Assembly: GCA_963976625.1 (NCBI GenBank)
Contig: CAXBLA010000015.1
Location: 1-64,000, forward strand
Direction: 5' to 3'
Origin: UBA1924 sp963976625
GTDB taxonomy: Bacteria; Planctomycetota; Phycisphaerae; Phycisphaerales; UBA1924
DNA length: 64,000 nt
A program made the position numbers and the translations under genes. Positions 24,803 to 33,366 of this stretch are shown one piece after another. Within the stretch, counting starts at the first letter, position 1. Every line of letters begins with the position of its first letter. The notes below the pieces were generated by a model. The model had not been told where the DNA came from. It saw only the letters and a program-made list of their open reading frames with translations, and ran no database searches.

Positions 24803-26305
24803 ATGAGTCGTATCAATACCAATGTATCGTCACTGACCGCACAGCGCGTGCTCGGTCAGAACAACCAGTCCCTCGGGACCTCGCTCGCCCGTCTTTCCAC
24901 CGGTCTTCGGATCACTCGTGGTAAGGACGACCCAGCGGGTCTGATCGCAAGTGAAAACCTGCGGGCAGAGAAATCAGCAATCAACGCCGCGATCGGCAAC
25001 TCGGAGCGTTCAGACCAGGTGGTCAACATTGCCGAGGGTGGTCTCCAGGAAATCTCGTCGCTCCTCACCGAGCTTCAGGGCCTGCTGACCACATCCGCAA
25101 ACGGCGCCGGCCTGGCCGAGTCAGAGAAGGAAGCGAACCAGCTCCAGATCGACTCGATCCTCCAGACCATCGACCGTGTAGCCGGTGCAACATCGTTCCA
25201 GGGCACCAAGCTGCTCAACGGCAACTTCGATTACAAGGTCGGCTCGGTGAACGCCGGCGTGACCGACTACGAAGTCCGTGGTGCGAAGTTCAACGGCACG
25301 AGCCAGGCGGTCAGCGCCATCGTCACCCAGTCCGCTCAGCAGGGTGGTCTGTTCATGTCCTTCGGCGGTGCCCTTGACCTGACCGACGCGGACAGCGCCT
25401 TCACCATCGAGATCGCTGGCAGCCTTGGCAGCCGCGAGCTTCAGTTCTCATCGGGCCAGACCGCAGCACAGATCGCCACCGCGATCAACGCCGTCTCCGA
25501 TGTGACCGGCGTCATCGCTTCGTCGAACGGCACTTCGGTGGGTCTTGAGTCCGAGGACTTCGGCTCAAGCGAGTTCGTTTCGGTGAAAGTCGTCGATGCC
25601 GCGGGCCAGACCGCTGGTGATGGTATCAGCACCTACGACACCGACTTTGGTGATGTCTCAGACACCACCGTCGCGAGCACCTTCGTCAACGCATCAAACG
25701 GTGTGCGTGACGACGGCCAGGACATCGGCGGGACCATCAACGGTCTCTTCGCGACTGGTAAGGGCAAGGAACTCTCGGTCAACTCCGACTTCCTTGATGT
25801 CAAGTTCACGACTTCAACGACTGCATCGCAGACACTGGGCTCACTGGCCGCGTTCACCATCACCGGTGGCGGTGCGGACTTCCAGCTCGCCGCGGATGTG
25901 AACATCTCGGGTAAGGTCTCGATCGGTATCGGTGACATCTCGACCCGTAAGCTCGGTACATCCGATCTTGGGTTCCTCGATGACCTCGCTTCGGGTAAGT
26001 CGTTCAATGTTGTTGACGGCAACAACCTCGACACCGCTCAGGACATCGTTTCTGAAGCAATCAGCAATGTGTCGTCCACCCGTGGTCGTCTCGGTGCGTT
26101 CCAGAAGAACGTTGTCGGTGCAACCATCCGTTCACTCGGCGTGGCGTTGGAAAACACCACAGCCGCAGAGTCCGTCATCCGTGACACCGACTTTGCTGCC
26201 GAGACCGCGTCGCTGACCCGTAACCAGATCCTGGTGCAGGCTTCGACCAACATCCTCTCGCTGGCCAACTCCCAGCCTCAGCAGGTTCTTTCCCTTCTCG
26301 GGTAA
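24803..26305 (+). CDS. fliC: flagellin (second copy, likely the major subunit)
   Basis: The product has 500 residues and the same conserved ends as the first copy (RLSTGLRITRGKDDPAGLIA; TRGRLGAFQKNVVG; ASLTRNQILVQASTNILSLA), again finishing in LSLLG. Codon choice differs from its neighbours: CGT and GGT are frequent where neighbouring genes prefer CGC, CGG and GGC, a pattern usual for very highly expressed genes. It has its own long structured leader and its own terminator, so it is probably an independent transcription unit and the main filament protein. Confidence 0.95.
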   Translation: MSRINTNVSSLTAQRVLGQNNQSLGTSLARLSTGLRITRGKDDPAGLIASENLRAEKSAINAAIGNSERSDQVVNIAEGGLQEISSLLTELQGLLTTSANGAGLAESEKEANQLQIDSILQTIDRVAGATSFQGTKLLNGNFDYKVGSVNAGVTDYEVRGAKFNGTSQAVSAIVTQSAQQGGLFMSFGGALDLTDADSAFTIEIAGSLGSRELQFSSGQTAAQIATAINAVSDVTGVIASSNGTSVGLESEDFGSSEFVSVKVVDAAGQTAGDGISTYDTDFGDVSDTTVASTFVNASNGVRDDGQDIGGTINGLFATGKGKELSVNSDFLDVKFTTSTTASQTLGSLAAFTITGGGADFQLAADVNISGKVSIGIGDISTRKLGTSDLGFLDDLASGKSFNVVDGNNLDTAQDIVSEAISNVSSTRGRLGAFQKNVVGATIRSLGVALENTTAAESVIRDTDFAAETASLTRNQILVQASTNILSLANSQPQQVLSLLG

Positions 26306-26334
26306 TCCTCGCTGAACTCATTCTCTGACACTCC

Positions 26335-26367
26335 CGCCCCGGATCTGAAATGGTCCGGGGCGTTTTT
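26335..26367 (+). terminator. intrinsic terminator after flagellin 2
   Basis: CGCCCCGGA pairs with TCCGGGGCG (9 bp) around a 10-nt loop and is followed by five T. It begins 30 nt after the flagellin stop. Confidence 0.9.
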
Positions 26368-26413
26368 ATAGCCACGGTGCACCCAAATCGCCCATCGGGC
26401 CGATACAAATCAG

Positions 26414-27385
26414 GTGTCTACGGCCTCCCAAAATCGACGCGCCCAGCTCAACGAATCCATGCAGACTACCCTGCGCGGGTTCGTGATCTTCCTGCGGATC
26501 GAATGCGGGCTCATGCCCAGCTCGATCGAGGCGTACTCGCGTGATCTCGAGACTTTGCTGCTGGCGCTTCAAGAACAGGGCATCGACACCCCCGCGAACA
26601 CCACGCCCGATGCCCTGATCGCCCATGTCCGCTCGATGACCGCCGACAAGGGCTACGCGTCGGGGACAATCTCGCGTCGGTTGGCGACCACCAAGGTGTT
26701 CTATCGCTGGATGCTCGCGACCGGGCAGATCGAGACCAACCCGGCCGATCATCTCGACATGCCCACCAAGTGGAAGAAGCTCCCGGGCGTGCTCACCCCG
26801 GGCGAAATGCGCAAGCTCCTGAGCGCACCGTGCCCACCCGAAACACCAATCAAGGGCATGCCCCCGCTGTGGATGCGCGATCGGGCGATCCTCGAACTCA
26901 TGTACGCCTGCGGCTTGCGGGCATCGGAAGTCGGCACCGTCGGGCAGATGGATGTCGTCGAGAAGCTCGGTGTCATCCGTGTGCTGGGCAAGGGCGACAA
27001 GCATCGGCTCGTGCCGATGGGCAGACCAGCCCAGCGGGCTTTGCGGATCTACCTGGAGGAATGCCGACCATTGCTGATCACGGCGCTGAGCGCTGGCGAA
27101 CGGCGCGACCGGGGCAAGCTCTTCCTCTCGCGGACCGGACGCCCGATCGAGCGGGTGCGGGTGTGGCAGATCGTCAAACACTGGGCCAAGATCGCCGGGA
27201 TGGGCAAAGTCCACCCGCATATGCTGAGACACTCGTTCGCGACCCACCTGCTTATGGGGGGTGCGGATTTGAGAATTGTGCAAGAACTGCTCGGGCACGC
27301 CGACATCACGACGACCCAGATCTACACCCATGTCGATCGCACAAAGCTCCACGATACCATCCGCAACCTACATCCGCGGGGGTAG
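26414..27385 (+). CDS. tyrosine recombinase of the XerC/XerD family
   Basis: The product has 323 residues. The N-terminal SAM-like core-binding domain (FVIFLRIECGLMPSSIEAYS) precedes a catalytic domain with all expected residues: Arg in ACGLRASE (about 169), Lys in GKGDKHR, HxxR in HMLRHSFATHLL (about 269), His in LLGHADI and Tyr in TTQIYTHV. Xer enzymes resolve chromosome dimers at dif. There are no phage or integron genes nearby, so a housekeeping role is likely. The start is uncertain: GTG 26414 fits the ORF, and ATG 26459 is the alternative. Confidence 0.9.
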   Translation: MSTASQNRRAQLNESMQTTLRGFVIFLRIECGLMPSSIEAYSRDLETLLLALQEQGIDTPANTTPDALIAHVRSMTADKGYASGTISRRLATTKVFYRWMLATGQIETNPADHLDMPTKWKKLPGVLTPGEMRKLLSAPCPPETPIKGMPPLWMRDRAILELMYACGLRASEVGTVGQMDVVEKLGVIRVLGKGDKHRLVPMGRPAQRALRIYLEECRPLLITALSAGERRDRGKLFLSRTGRPIERVRVWQIVKHWAKIAGMGKVHPHMLRHSFATHLLMGGADLRIVQELLGHADITTTQIYTHVDRTKLHDTIRNLHPRG

Positions 27386-27622
27386 CGGAGTGATCGATCG
27401 ACCACAGACACCCTGGCTTCACTGATCGCACGCCCGAACATTGTTCGGTGCGGGATCCAAACTCCACCGATTCCGAGTTCTTCCCTTGATTGAGGGGTTA
27501 ATCTTGATATGCTCACTCTCAGAGCGTGCTGTTTGCTCCGAGGGACCACCTCATCGTGGGGTGGGGCAGAATGATCCGACGGCGATCAAACATAGCCGCC
27601 AATGAAGAAACTGGAGAAGACG

Positions 27623-28402
27623 ATGAAAACACTATTGACCACCGCGATCGTTGCCGCCGTAACGAGCATCGCCAATGCAGGCGACACCGGCATGATCAAC
27701 CCGGACACCATCTTTGGCTCGGGCAATGCCAACGGCTCGTTCACCATCAACTCAGACCACGGCATCGAGATCGGTATCCGCGGCAAGCTCCGCTACAACA
27801 CCGCGGGCAACCCATCACCGACCTACAACTGGGACGGCGTGGACACCTACTCCTTCGCCCCCAGCGCTAGCAACCCACCAGCGGGTCGTGGGATGTTCAA
27901 CTTCGACTGGTCCGTCAACAGCAATGTCGATGGCACGGGCGACAACTTGAGCGCATTTAAGTATGAGCTCGCCATGTTCAAGGTCGACGCGGATACCGGC
28001 GACATCTCGCAGTCCCTGCACTGGGACATGATCAACGGTGCGGATCCGACCAACGGCTTCATCGGTTATGACCACGCCATCGGTGATAACTCCACACTCA
28101 ACGATTCAGGCATCGAAGCCACTTCGCTGTCGAACTACCAAGACCTGATCAATGACAACAATGTTGCTCAGAACTCATGGAACTACGGCTTCTTCGACGG
28201 CCCGGGCACCGGCCCGCTCGAAGGCATGGATCTGAATGCCATCGGCACCTATGTTGTCCGCATCACTGCGTTTGATCAGAGTGGTGCTGAGCTCGTGAGC
28301 ACCAGCATCAACATCAACATCGTCCCGCTCCCATCGGCCGCATTCGCTGGCTTGGGCATGCTCGGGCTTGTTGGTGGCGTACGCGTGATGCGTCGTCGCT
28401 AA
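27623..28402 (+). CDS. secreted protein with VPLP-type PEP-CTERM-like tail
   Basis: The 259-residue product starts MKTLLTTAIVAAVTSIANA, a signal peptide. ATG 27623 is preferred to ATG 27602 because GGAG lies 8 nt upstream. The mature part is rich in Asn, Asp and Gly, with FDWSVNSNVDGTGDN and FGSGNANGSF. The C-terminus is VPLPSAAFAGLGML plus a hydrophobic helix and MRRR. It is probably exported, processed by an exosortase-like enzyme and displayed or released. It stands alone and is followed by a terminator. Confidence 0.8.
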   Translation: MKTLLTTAIVAAVTSIANAGDTGMINPDTIFGSGNANGSFTINSDHGIEIGIRGKLRYNTAGNPSPTYNWDGVDTYSFAPSASNPPAGRGMFNFDWSVNSNVDGTGDNLSAFKYELAMFKVDADTGDISQSLHWDMINGADPTNGFIGYDHAIGDNSTLNDSGIEATSLSNYQDLINDNNVAQNSWNYGFFDGPGTGPLEGMDLNAIGTYVVRITAFDQSGAELVSTSININIVPLPSAAFAGLGMLGLVGGVRVMRRR

Positions 28403-28438
28403 AGCGGTTTGAGAAAACCACCACTTCATACACTCAAC

Positions 28439-28466
28439 CGCCTCCGATTCCGGGGGCGATTTTTTT
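28439..28466 (+). terminator. intrinsic terminator after the VPLP protein
   Basis: CGCCTCC pairs with GGGGGCG (one G-U pair) around GATTCC and is followed by A and seven T. Confidence 0.8.
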
Positions 28467-28578
28467 CGCCCAGAAGTTCCCCAGAAACACGGCTTTATGT
28501 GCCCAGAACGAGCGCACAATGTGGTAGGTTGGCTGTTCTCGCCCATTTTCAACCGAATTCCGAGGAGCTTCATCGCTT

Positions 28579-30174
28579 ATGCTCACCGACAGCACACTCA
28601 AACTCATCGCCATCATGCTTTATGCACTGATCCTGCTCGGGATCGGTTTTTTCGCATCCAAGAAGATGCACGACATCAAGGATTACTTCGCGGGGGGCAA
28701 GAAGATGGGCTTCTTGGCCGTGTCATTCTCAGCGCGGGCGACGGGCGAGTCCGCCTGGTTGCTACTGGGGCTCACGGGGATGGGCTTTGCGCTCGGAGTC
28801 AACGCCTTCTGGGTGGTTGTGGGCGAGCTATTGGGTGTTGGCGGGGCGTGGATCTTCATGTCTCGGCGGTTCAAACGCCTGACGGATCGTTACGACTCGA
28901 TCACTGTTCCGGATTATCTTGAGTCTCGTTTGCGCGACAAGACCCAGTGGCTTCGCTTGGTGGCCGCGGGCTCGCTGCTGGTCTTTGTGCCGATCTATGC
29001 CGGCGCTCAGGTGCACGCTTCGGGCGCTGCGTTCCATACTTTCCTCGACTGGAATCATTATGCCGGTGCGGCCTTCGGGTTCCTGATCGTGCTGATCTAC
29101 ATCACCCAGGGCGGATTTACGGCCGTCGTTTGGTCGGATGTCTTCCAGGGCACGCTGATGGTCGTCGGGCTGGTGGCCCTCCCGATCATTGGTCTCCTGG
29201 AGATCGGCGGCGTCACTAACATAGTTGATTCGCTCAGAGCCATCGACCCGCATCTGCTCTCGTTCCACGGCCCGGGGCCGGTGGGCGAAGATGGCACCGT
29301 CGTGCCGAGCACCGGGGGGTGGTCCACAGGAACAATCTTCGCGGTTGTTGGGCTGGCCGCGATCGGGATCGGGTTCTGGGGATCGCCTCAGGTCTTTGTG
29401 CGCTATATCTCAATGAAGAGCGAGAAAGCCATCCTGCCGGGCACGGCCGTGGCGTTGATCTGGACTTTGCTGGCCGATTCTGGCGCGGTGCTCATCGGGA
29501 TCATCGCTCGGGCGAGCTACAGCGAGAAAGTCGGCGCGGTCGCGATGAAAGAGAACGCGGTCTCGGTGATGGCCGAGGAGCTCTTGCCGGCGTTCTTCTC
29601 GGGGGTGTTCATCGCGATGGTGCTCTCGGCGATTATGTCCACGATCGACTCGCTGCTGGTGCTCGCTTCGAGCGCGGCGGTGCGTGACTACTGGCAGAAG
29701 ACCCGCCACCCGGACATGCCCAACAACAAGCTGATCTCGATGAGCCGATCGCTCACACTGATCTTGGCGGTCGTGGCCTTCGGCGTGGGGCTGGGCATCA
29801 TGGCCGTCGATAAAGAGAAGCCTATCTTTTGGGTGGTGATCTTCGGCTGGTCGGGGATCGCCGCGACTTTCTGCCCGACGATGATCTTGTCGCTGTATTG
29901 GTCCAAGCTCACCGCCAACGGGGCCAAGTACGCGATGATCGCGGGGTTCTTGGGGGTGCCGCTGTTCAGCTTTGCGGTCCAGCCGCTGCTTAAACAGCTC
30001 GGGTTCGATGTGTTCGCGGGGTATCTGTTCGATCTCGATGTGCTGCTGCCGAGCTTTATGATCGGGTTTGGCGTTGCGATCGTGGTCTCGCTGCTCGATA
30101 AGAAGGGGCAGGCGGAGCTGGTCGGGGTGGAGGATGATTTGCGATTCGCGGCCGGAGGTTCCGATAAATCCTGA
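28579..30174 (+). CDS. sodium:solute symporter (SSS family, PutP-like)
   Basis: The product has 531 residues with about 13 hydrophobic helices. The N-terminal FFASKKMHDIKDYFAGGKKM and SFSARATGESAWLLLGLTGM match the SSS family, as do GFWGSPQVFVRYISMKSEK and the later ALSAIMSTIDSLLVLASSA-like segment, which contributes to the sodium site. The nearest well-known relatives are proline/sodium symporters, but the substrate cannot be fixed from sequence alone. It is a single gene with no transporter partners. It uses more G/T-ending codons (GTG, GGG, TTG) than the flagellar genes. Confidence 0.88.
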   Translation: MLTDSTLKLIAIMLYALILLGIGFFASKKMHDIKDYFAGGKKMGFLAVSFSARATGESAWLLLGLTGMGFALGVNAFWVVVGELLGVGGAWIFMSRRFKRLTDRYDSITVPDYLESRLRDKTQWLRLVAAGSLLVFVPIYAGAQVHASGAAFHTFLDWNHYAGAAFGFLIVLIYITQGGFTAVVWSDVFQGTLMVVGLVALPIIGLLEIGGVTNIVDSLRAIDPHLLSFHGPGPVGEDGTVVPSTGGWSTGTIFAVVGLAAIGIGFWGSPQVFVRYISMKSEKAILPGTAVALIWTLLADSGAVLIGIIARASYSEKVGAVAMKENAVSVMAEELLPAFFSGVFIAMVLSAIMSTIDSLLVLASSAAVRDYWQKTRHPDMPNNKLISMSRSLTLILAVVAFGVGLGIMAVDKEKPIFWVVIFGWSGIAATFCPTMILSLYWSKLTANGAKYAMIAGFLGVPLFSFAVQPLLKQLGFDVFAGYLFDLDVLLPSFMIGFGVAIVVSLLDKKGQAELVGVEDDLRFAAGGSDKS

Positions 30175-30235
30175 AGCAGCCCGGTAATTCTGGCTGTGAA
30201 TCTCAACTTTACTCGCCGGGTACTTGGTCCTGAGT

Positions 30236-30241
30236 TATAGT
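30236..30241 (+). promoter_or_regulatory. -10 element (TATAGT) directly before GTG 30248
   Basis: TATAGT is followed by 6 nt and GTG 30248, giving the same leaderless geometry as at 7482. It also supports GTG 30248 over the in-frame TTG at 30224. Confidence 0.4.
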
Positions 30242-30247
30242 TGTGCT

Positions 30248-30652
30248 GTGACGCGCCTCAATCGTCTCATCTTGTTCGTGTGCATGGCCGCCATCGCGGC
30301 CCAGGGGATGCTGCACGCGGTGCACAACCTCACTCACCATGTCCACCCGGCGAACCCGGTCGCGCAAACGATCTCCGAAGTTTCTATCGCAGCCACCCAC
30401 AGCTGCTCAAACACCGCTCAAAGCAGTGAACACGCCCCAGAATCGCCATCTGACGAGCCACAACAGCCTGACGACCAGGACTGTAAGCTGTGCCTGGCGC
30501 TCCACACGCTCACACTGGTACTCCCCGAGCAGCCAACGCTGCCGGTGACGCTTGCCTCGTTCGAGGTGCGCGCTCCGCGTTATCAAACGCATGTCTATCC
30601 CTCGATTGCTCTTTGGGAGCATCCGGCCCGCGGGCCCCCGACAGGCTGCTGA
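30248..30652 (+). CDS. small exported or membrane-anchored His/Cys-rich protein (DUF2946-like)
   Basis: The product has about 134 residues and starts (as fMet) TRLNRLILFVCMAAIAAQG, one hydrophobic helix. A His-rich stretch follows (MLHAVHNLTHHVHPAN), then an acidic linker and a CKLC pair in QDCKLCLALHTLTLVL. The C-x-x-C after an acidic linker recalls DUF2946 proteins, many of which sit near metal genes. Metal binding is inferred from His and Cys content. It lies upstream of a prepilin-like gene and a VPAP-tail protein in the same direction, with a terminator only after the third. Confidence 0.6.
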   Translation: MTRLNRLILFVCMAAIAAQGMLHAVHNLTHHVHPANPVAQTISEVSIAATHSCSNTAQSSEHAPESPSDEPQQPDDQDCKLCLALHTLTLVLPEQPTLPVTLASFEVRAPRYQTHVYPSIALWEHPARGPPTGC

Positions 30653-30711
30653 TCGATCACGATCCGCATCTCAGCATTACTGTCGAAACATTTTTCACAA
30701 TACAAATCTAT

Positions 30712-30721
30712 ATTGATCAAT
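30712..30721. promoter_or_regulatory. palindrome ATTGATCAAT in an AT-rich promoter region
   Basis: A perfect 10-bp palindrome lies inside the only AT-rich stretch (about 30683-30722) between the His/Cys-rich gene and the prepilin-like gene. It may be an operator or part of a promoter for the downstream gene; no regulator is identified. Confidence 0.25.
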
Positions 30722-30762
30722 CGCCGCGTGGCCGCTGATGCGGGCTCGCGGAGGAAGGCACC

Positions 30763-31509
30763 ATGCGCAACCGACCAGGTTTTACCCTGATCGAACTGCT
30801 GGTCGTCATTGCCATCATCGCGTTGTTGATTGGGATCCTTTTACCCGCCCTTGGGAACGCTCGCAAGAGTGCTCAGGCGCTGGTGGATCTCTCCAACATC
30901 CGACAGATGGAGATCGCCCACACCATGTACACCGAGGATAACGATGGCCGCTTGATTCAAGCGAACCTCGCCCACGGCGGCGTGACCCACGGCGACTTTG
31001 ACCCCTGGTTCGAATCTCTCCGCTCGTATTACCAGAGCGAGTTCATTATGCACTCGCCGCTCGATAAGTCCGCTCACTGGGGACCCTACCCAGAGGGCGA
31101 GCCCGTCCCCGGTGCTCCTGTAGAGCAAAGGCGGGTGACGAGCTATGGGATCAACAACTTCCTTGACACCACCACCGTTCCCTGGGGCCCCAACTTCCGG
31201 AGCCCGTATCCGGGATACAAGATGCAATCGGTCTCACGACCGAGCGCGGTGATCCACTTCCTGCATATGGCCCAAGAGGGCGATTACGCGGCGGCTGACC
31301 ATCCTCATATCGAGGGCTGGCTCAACCACCCTTCACCCGCTTTCAAGGCCCAGCAGCAGGTGCAGATCAATGCCGTCCGGGGCGACCCGGGCACAGACGA
31401 AGCCACGACCAACTGGGGCTTCCTCGATGGACACGCCGAGGCACTCAGCTTCCGCGATGTCCTCACCGACATCGACCGGAACTCGTTTGATCCGGCCGCC
31501 AATCCATAA
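30763..31509 (+). CDS. prepilin-like protein with N-terminal cleavage/methylation motif
   Basis: The product has 248 residues. The N-terminus GFTLIELLVVIAIIALLIGI is the type IV prepilin/pseudopilin signal, with Gly before the cleavage site, Glu at position 5 and a hydrophobic helix. The rest has WGFLDGHAEALSFRDVL near the C-terminus, the DGH feature seen in planctomycete DUF1559/H-X9-DG-type pseudopilin-like proteins. GGAGGAAGG precedes the ATG. Its role is unknown; in Planctomycetota such proteins are numerous and mostly not pilus subunits. Confidence 0.82.
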   Translation: MRNRPGFTLIELLVVIAIIALLIGILLPALGNARKSAQALVDLSNIRQMEIAHTMYTEDNDGRLIQANLAHGGVTHGDFDPWFESLRSYYQSEFIMHSPLDKSAHWGPYPEGEPVPGAPVEQRRVTSYGINNFLDTTTVPWGPNFRSPYPGYKMQSVSRPSAVIHFLHMAQEGDYAAADHPHIEGWLNHPSPAFKAQQQVQINAVRGDPGTDEATTNWGFLDGHAEALSFRDVLTDIDRNSFDPAANP

Positions 31510-31559
31510 ACATCACCGGCTCGAATGGGCCAATCAGTTATAGAAATAGGAACTCAATC

Positions 31560-32294
31560 ATGAATACGAAAACACTTTCCGCCGTTGCCACACTCGCCGC
31601 ACTGTCCATCTCAACCGTGGCCAGCGCCCAGCATGCTGACCTGCTCGTCATCCGTGACGACGCGGGCAACCTGCTCACCGGGCAGTACGACTTTGATGAC
31701 GGCTCGGTTGTCAACACCAATACCCGTGTGTACGAGGGCGAGTTCGATGCCTTCGGAACCACCGACGAGCCGGGCTTCAACGCCTTGTCCGGGTCGAACA
31801 TCCCTGTTGGGTACCAGGCCCTCGCCGGCAACACCGCGCTGAGCTTCGATGCCCGCTCATTCTCCATCGGCGAGACGACAGCCAACCTGTTCTACTGGGA
31901 CGGGCAGGGCGAGGTGAACTTCGGCGCCGCCGACAACACCCTGACAATCTCCAAGGCTCCATCGTCGATCTTCTCGGCCACCCTTGATGGGTCCGATTCG
32001 ATCGTCGATAGCTTCGATATCGATACCACCTCCAGCGACGGCTTCATGCACAAGCACATCGATGCGGGGCTCTCGAATATCTCGGCGGACGCTCATGGCT
32101 TCTACATGTGGTCGCTCACGCTTGAGCATGGGTCGGACACTGCCGATCCGATCTTCTTCATCCACGGCTTCGGGCTCGAAGATGAAGAAGCTCACGAGCT
32201 GGCGATTGACTGGGCCAATGCGAACCTGGTTCCTGCGCCGGGCTCCGTTGCACTGCTGCTGGGCCTGCCAGCGCTGTGGACCCGTCGCCGCTAA
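31560..32294 (+). CDS. secreted protein with VPAP-type PEP-CTERM tail
   Basis: The 244-residue product has a signal peptide (MNTKTLSAVATLAALSISTV...ASAQ) followed by an Asp/Ser-rich, His-containing body (FMHKHIDAGLSNISADAHGF; EHGSDTADPIFFIHGFG). The tail is VPAPGSVALLLGLPALWTRRR. It lies 50 nt after the prepilin-like gene and is followed by a terminator, so the three genes from 30248 may form one unit. Function unknown. The repeated His/Asp pairs could bind metal, which is a guess. Confidence 0.78.
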   Translation: MNTKTLSAVATLAALSISTVASAQHADLLVIRDDAGNLLTGQYDFDDGSVVNTNTRVYEGEFDAFGTTDEPGFNALSGSNIPVGYQALAGNTALSFDARSFSIGETTANLFYWDGQGEVNFGAADNTLTISKAPSSIFSATLDGSDSIVDSFDIDTTSSDGFMHKHIDAGLSNISADAHGFYMWSLTLEHGSDTADPIFFIHGFGLEDEEAHELAIDWANANLVPAPGSVALLLGLPALWTRRR

Positions 32295-32331
32295 TCGCTG
32301 GTGATAAAAGAGATCAACACGAACCCCTTCA

Positions 32332-32360
32332 CCGCACGCCTGTTTGGCGTGCGGTTTTTT
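32332..32360 (+). terminator. intrinsic terminator after the VPAP protein
   Basis: CCGCACGCC-TGTTT-GGCGTGCGG followed by six T. It overlaps the stop codon of the convergent ATP-grasp gene. Confidence 0.92.
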
Positions 32361-33222
32361 AGTGGGTGCTCTTGGCGGCCAGCTGTTCGAGCCCGCCCAC
32401 GAACGCATCGACCGCGTGGGTCGCGTAGGGGAAGAACAGCGAGGGTTCGAGCAGTTCGAGCTCGGAGAGCATCAGCGCCCCATCATCGTCAGGGATCACA
32501 TCGACGCGGGCGTAGTAGTGCTCCTGGCCCGCGGCGTCGAGCACCTTGGCCGCCAGCGCACGCATCTCGTCGCTGATATGCTCGCGGAGGTAGACCTCTT
32601 CGTCTTGGTCGTCGAAGCGTGGGCGTTTTTCGATGGCGTGGGTGAGCTGGCCGGCGATGATGATCAGTGCGGTCTCGCCTTGTGTATCGACGCTGGGCAT
32701 GTAGCGTTGGATCATCATGTCGCGCTGGACGATCATCTCGTCGAAGAATGCTTGGGCGGCTTCTTGCTCGCCCTGCGCAAGATCGAAGCACTTGGTCCCG
32801 TATGACCCGGCGGAGACCGATGGCTTGATCACGATCTTCGACCAGCCTTCGCTCTGGGCGATGGATTCAACTGACGCCGATTCACCGCATTCCGTAAACC
32901 GTGTCGGGATGATCGCGACCCCAGCATCGGCGAGCGTTTGCAGATAGCCCTTGTGTAGGTTCCAGCTCAGCGTCTCGTACGGGTTGACCAGCGTGGTCAA
33001 CCGATCGACGCGCTCAAGCCAAGCGGCGAAGGCATCGACATGCAGGGCGTAGTTCCAGGTCGCGCGGACGATCGCGAGATCATACTGGCCCCAGTCCACC
33101 GATGGATCGTCCCAGGCGGCGACGGATGCGTCGTGCCCAGCCGCGATGAGCCCATTGAGCAACGGCTGCTCGTCAATGTCGGGCTCTGGGAGGACAGCAC
33201 AACTGATGTAGGCGATCTTCAT
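32359..33222 (-). CDS. ATP-grasp family enzyme (RimK/GshB-like ligase)
   Basis: The product has 287 residues and starts MKIAYISCAVLPEPDIDEQP. ATG 33222 has AAAGGAA 8 nt upstream; the long upstream frame is not coding. IVIKPSVSAGSYGT is the ATP-binding strand and glycine loop of ATP-grasp ligases, and the metal-binding end is YYARVDVIPDDDGALMLSELEL. Similar small ATP-grasp proteins include the cycloserine ligase DcsG and glutathione synthetase-like enzymes. The substrate is not inferable. It is transcribed alone and divergent from mqnC. Confidence 0.78.
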   Translation of the reverse strand: MKIAYISCAVLPEPDIDEQPLLNGLIAAGHDASVAAWDDPSVDWGQYDLAIVRATWNYALHVDAFAAWLERVDRLTTLVNPYETLSWNLHKGYLQTLADAGVAIIPTRFTECGESASVESIAQSEGWSKIVIKPSVSAGSYGTKCFDLAQGEQEAAQAFFDEMIVQRDMMIQRYMPSVDTQGETALIIIAGQLTHAIEKRPRFDDQDEEVYLREHISDEMRALAAKVLDAAGQEHYYARVDVIPDDDGALMLSELELLEPSLFFPYATHAVDAFVGGLEQLAAKSTH

Positions 33223-33366
33223 GCGATGGGTTCCTTTCGTCGAGTGCACGACAAGCATAGCCGAGCCATGACAGGCCGAGACGGGAGATTTGTTGCCATA
33301 TGGGTGGCTGGGGCGTATGATTTCAGGAATCATTGAAACTCTGTTCCACGCGATGCGAGCCCGATT

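Noticed and set aside
19621..26305. Similarity of flgL and the two flagellin genes as recent tandem duplication
   Set aside because: Shared ends are the normal D0/D1 homology of the flagellin superfamily, and the central regions and codon use differ clearly.
26414..27385. Xer-type recombinase as a sign of an integron or integrated element
   Set aside because: There are no attachment repeats, cargo genes or compositional break beside it, and flanking genes look ancestral. A housekeeping Xer role is simpler.
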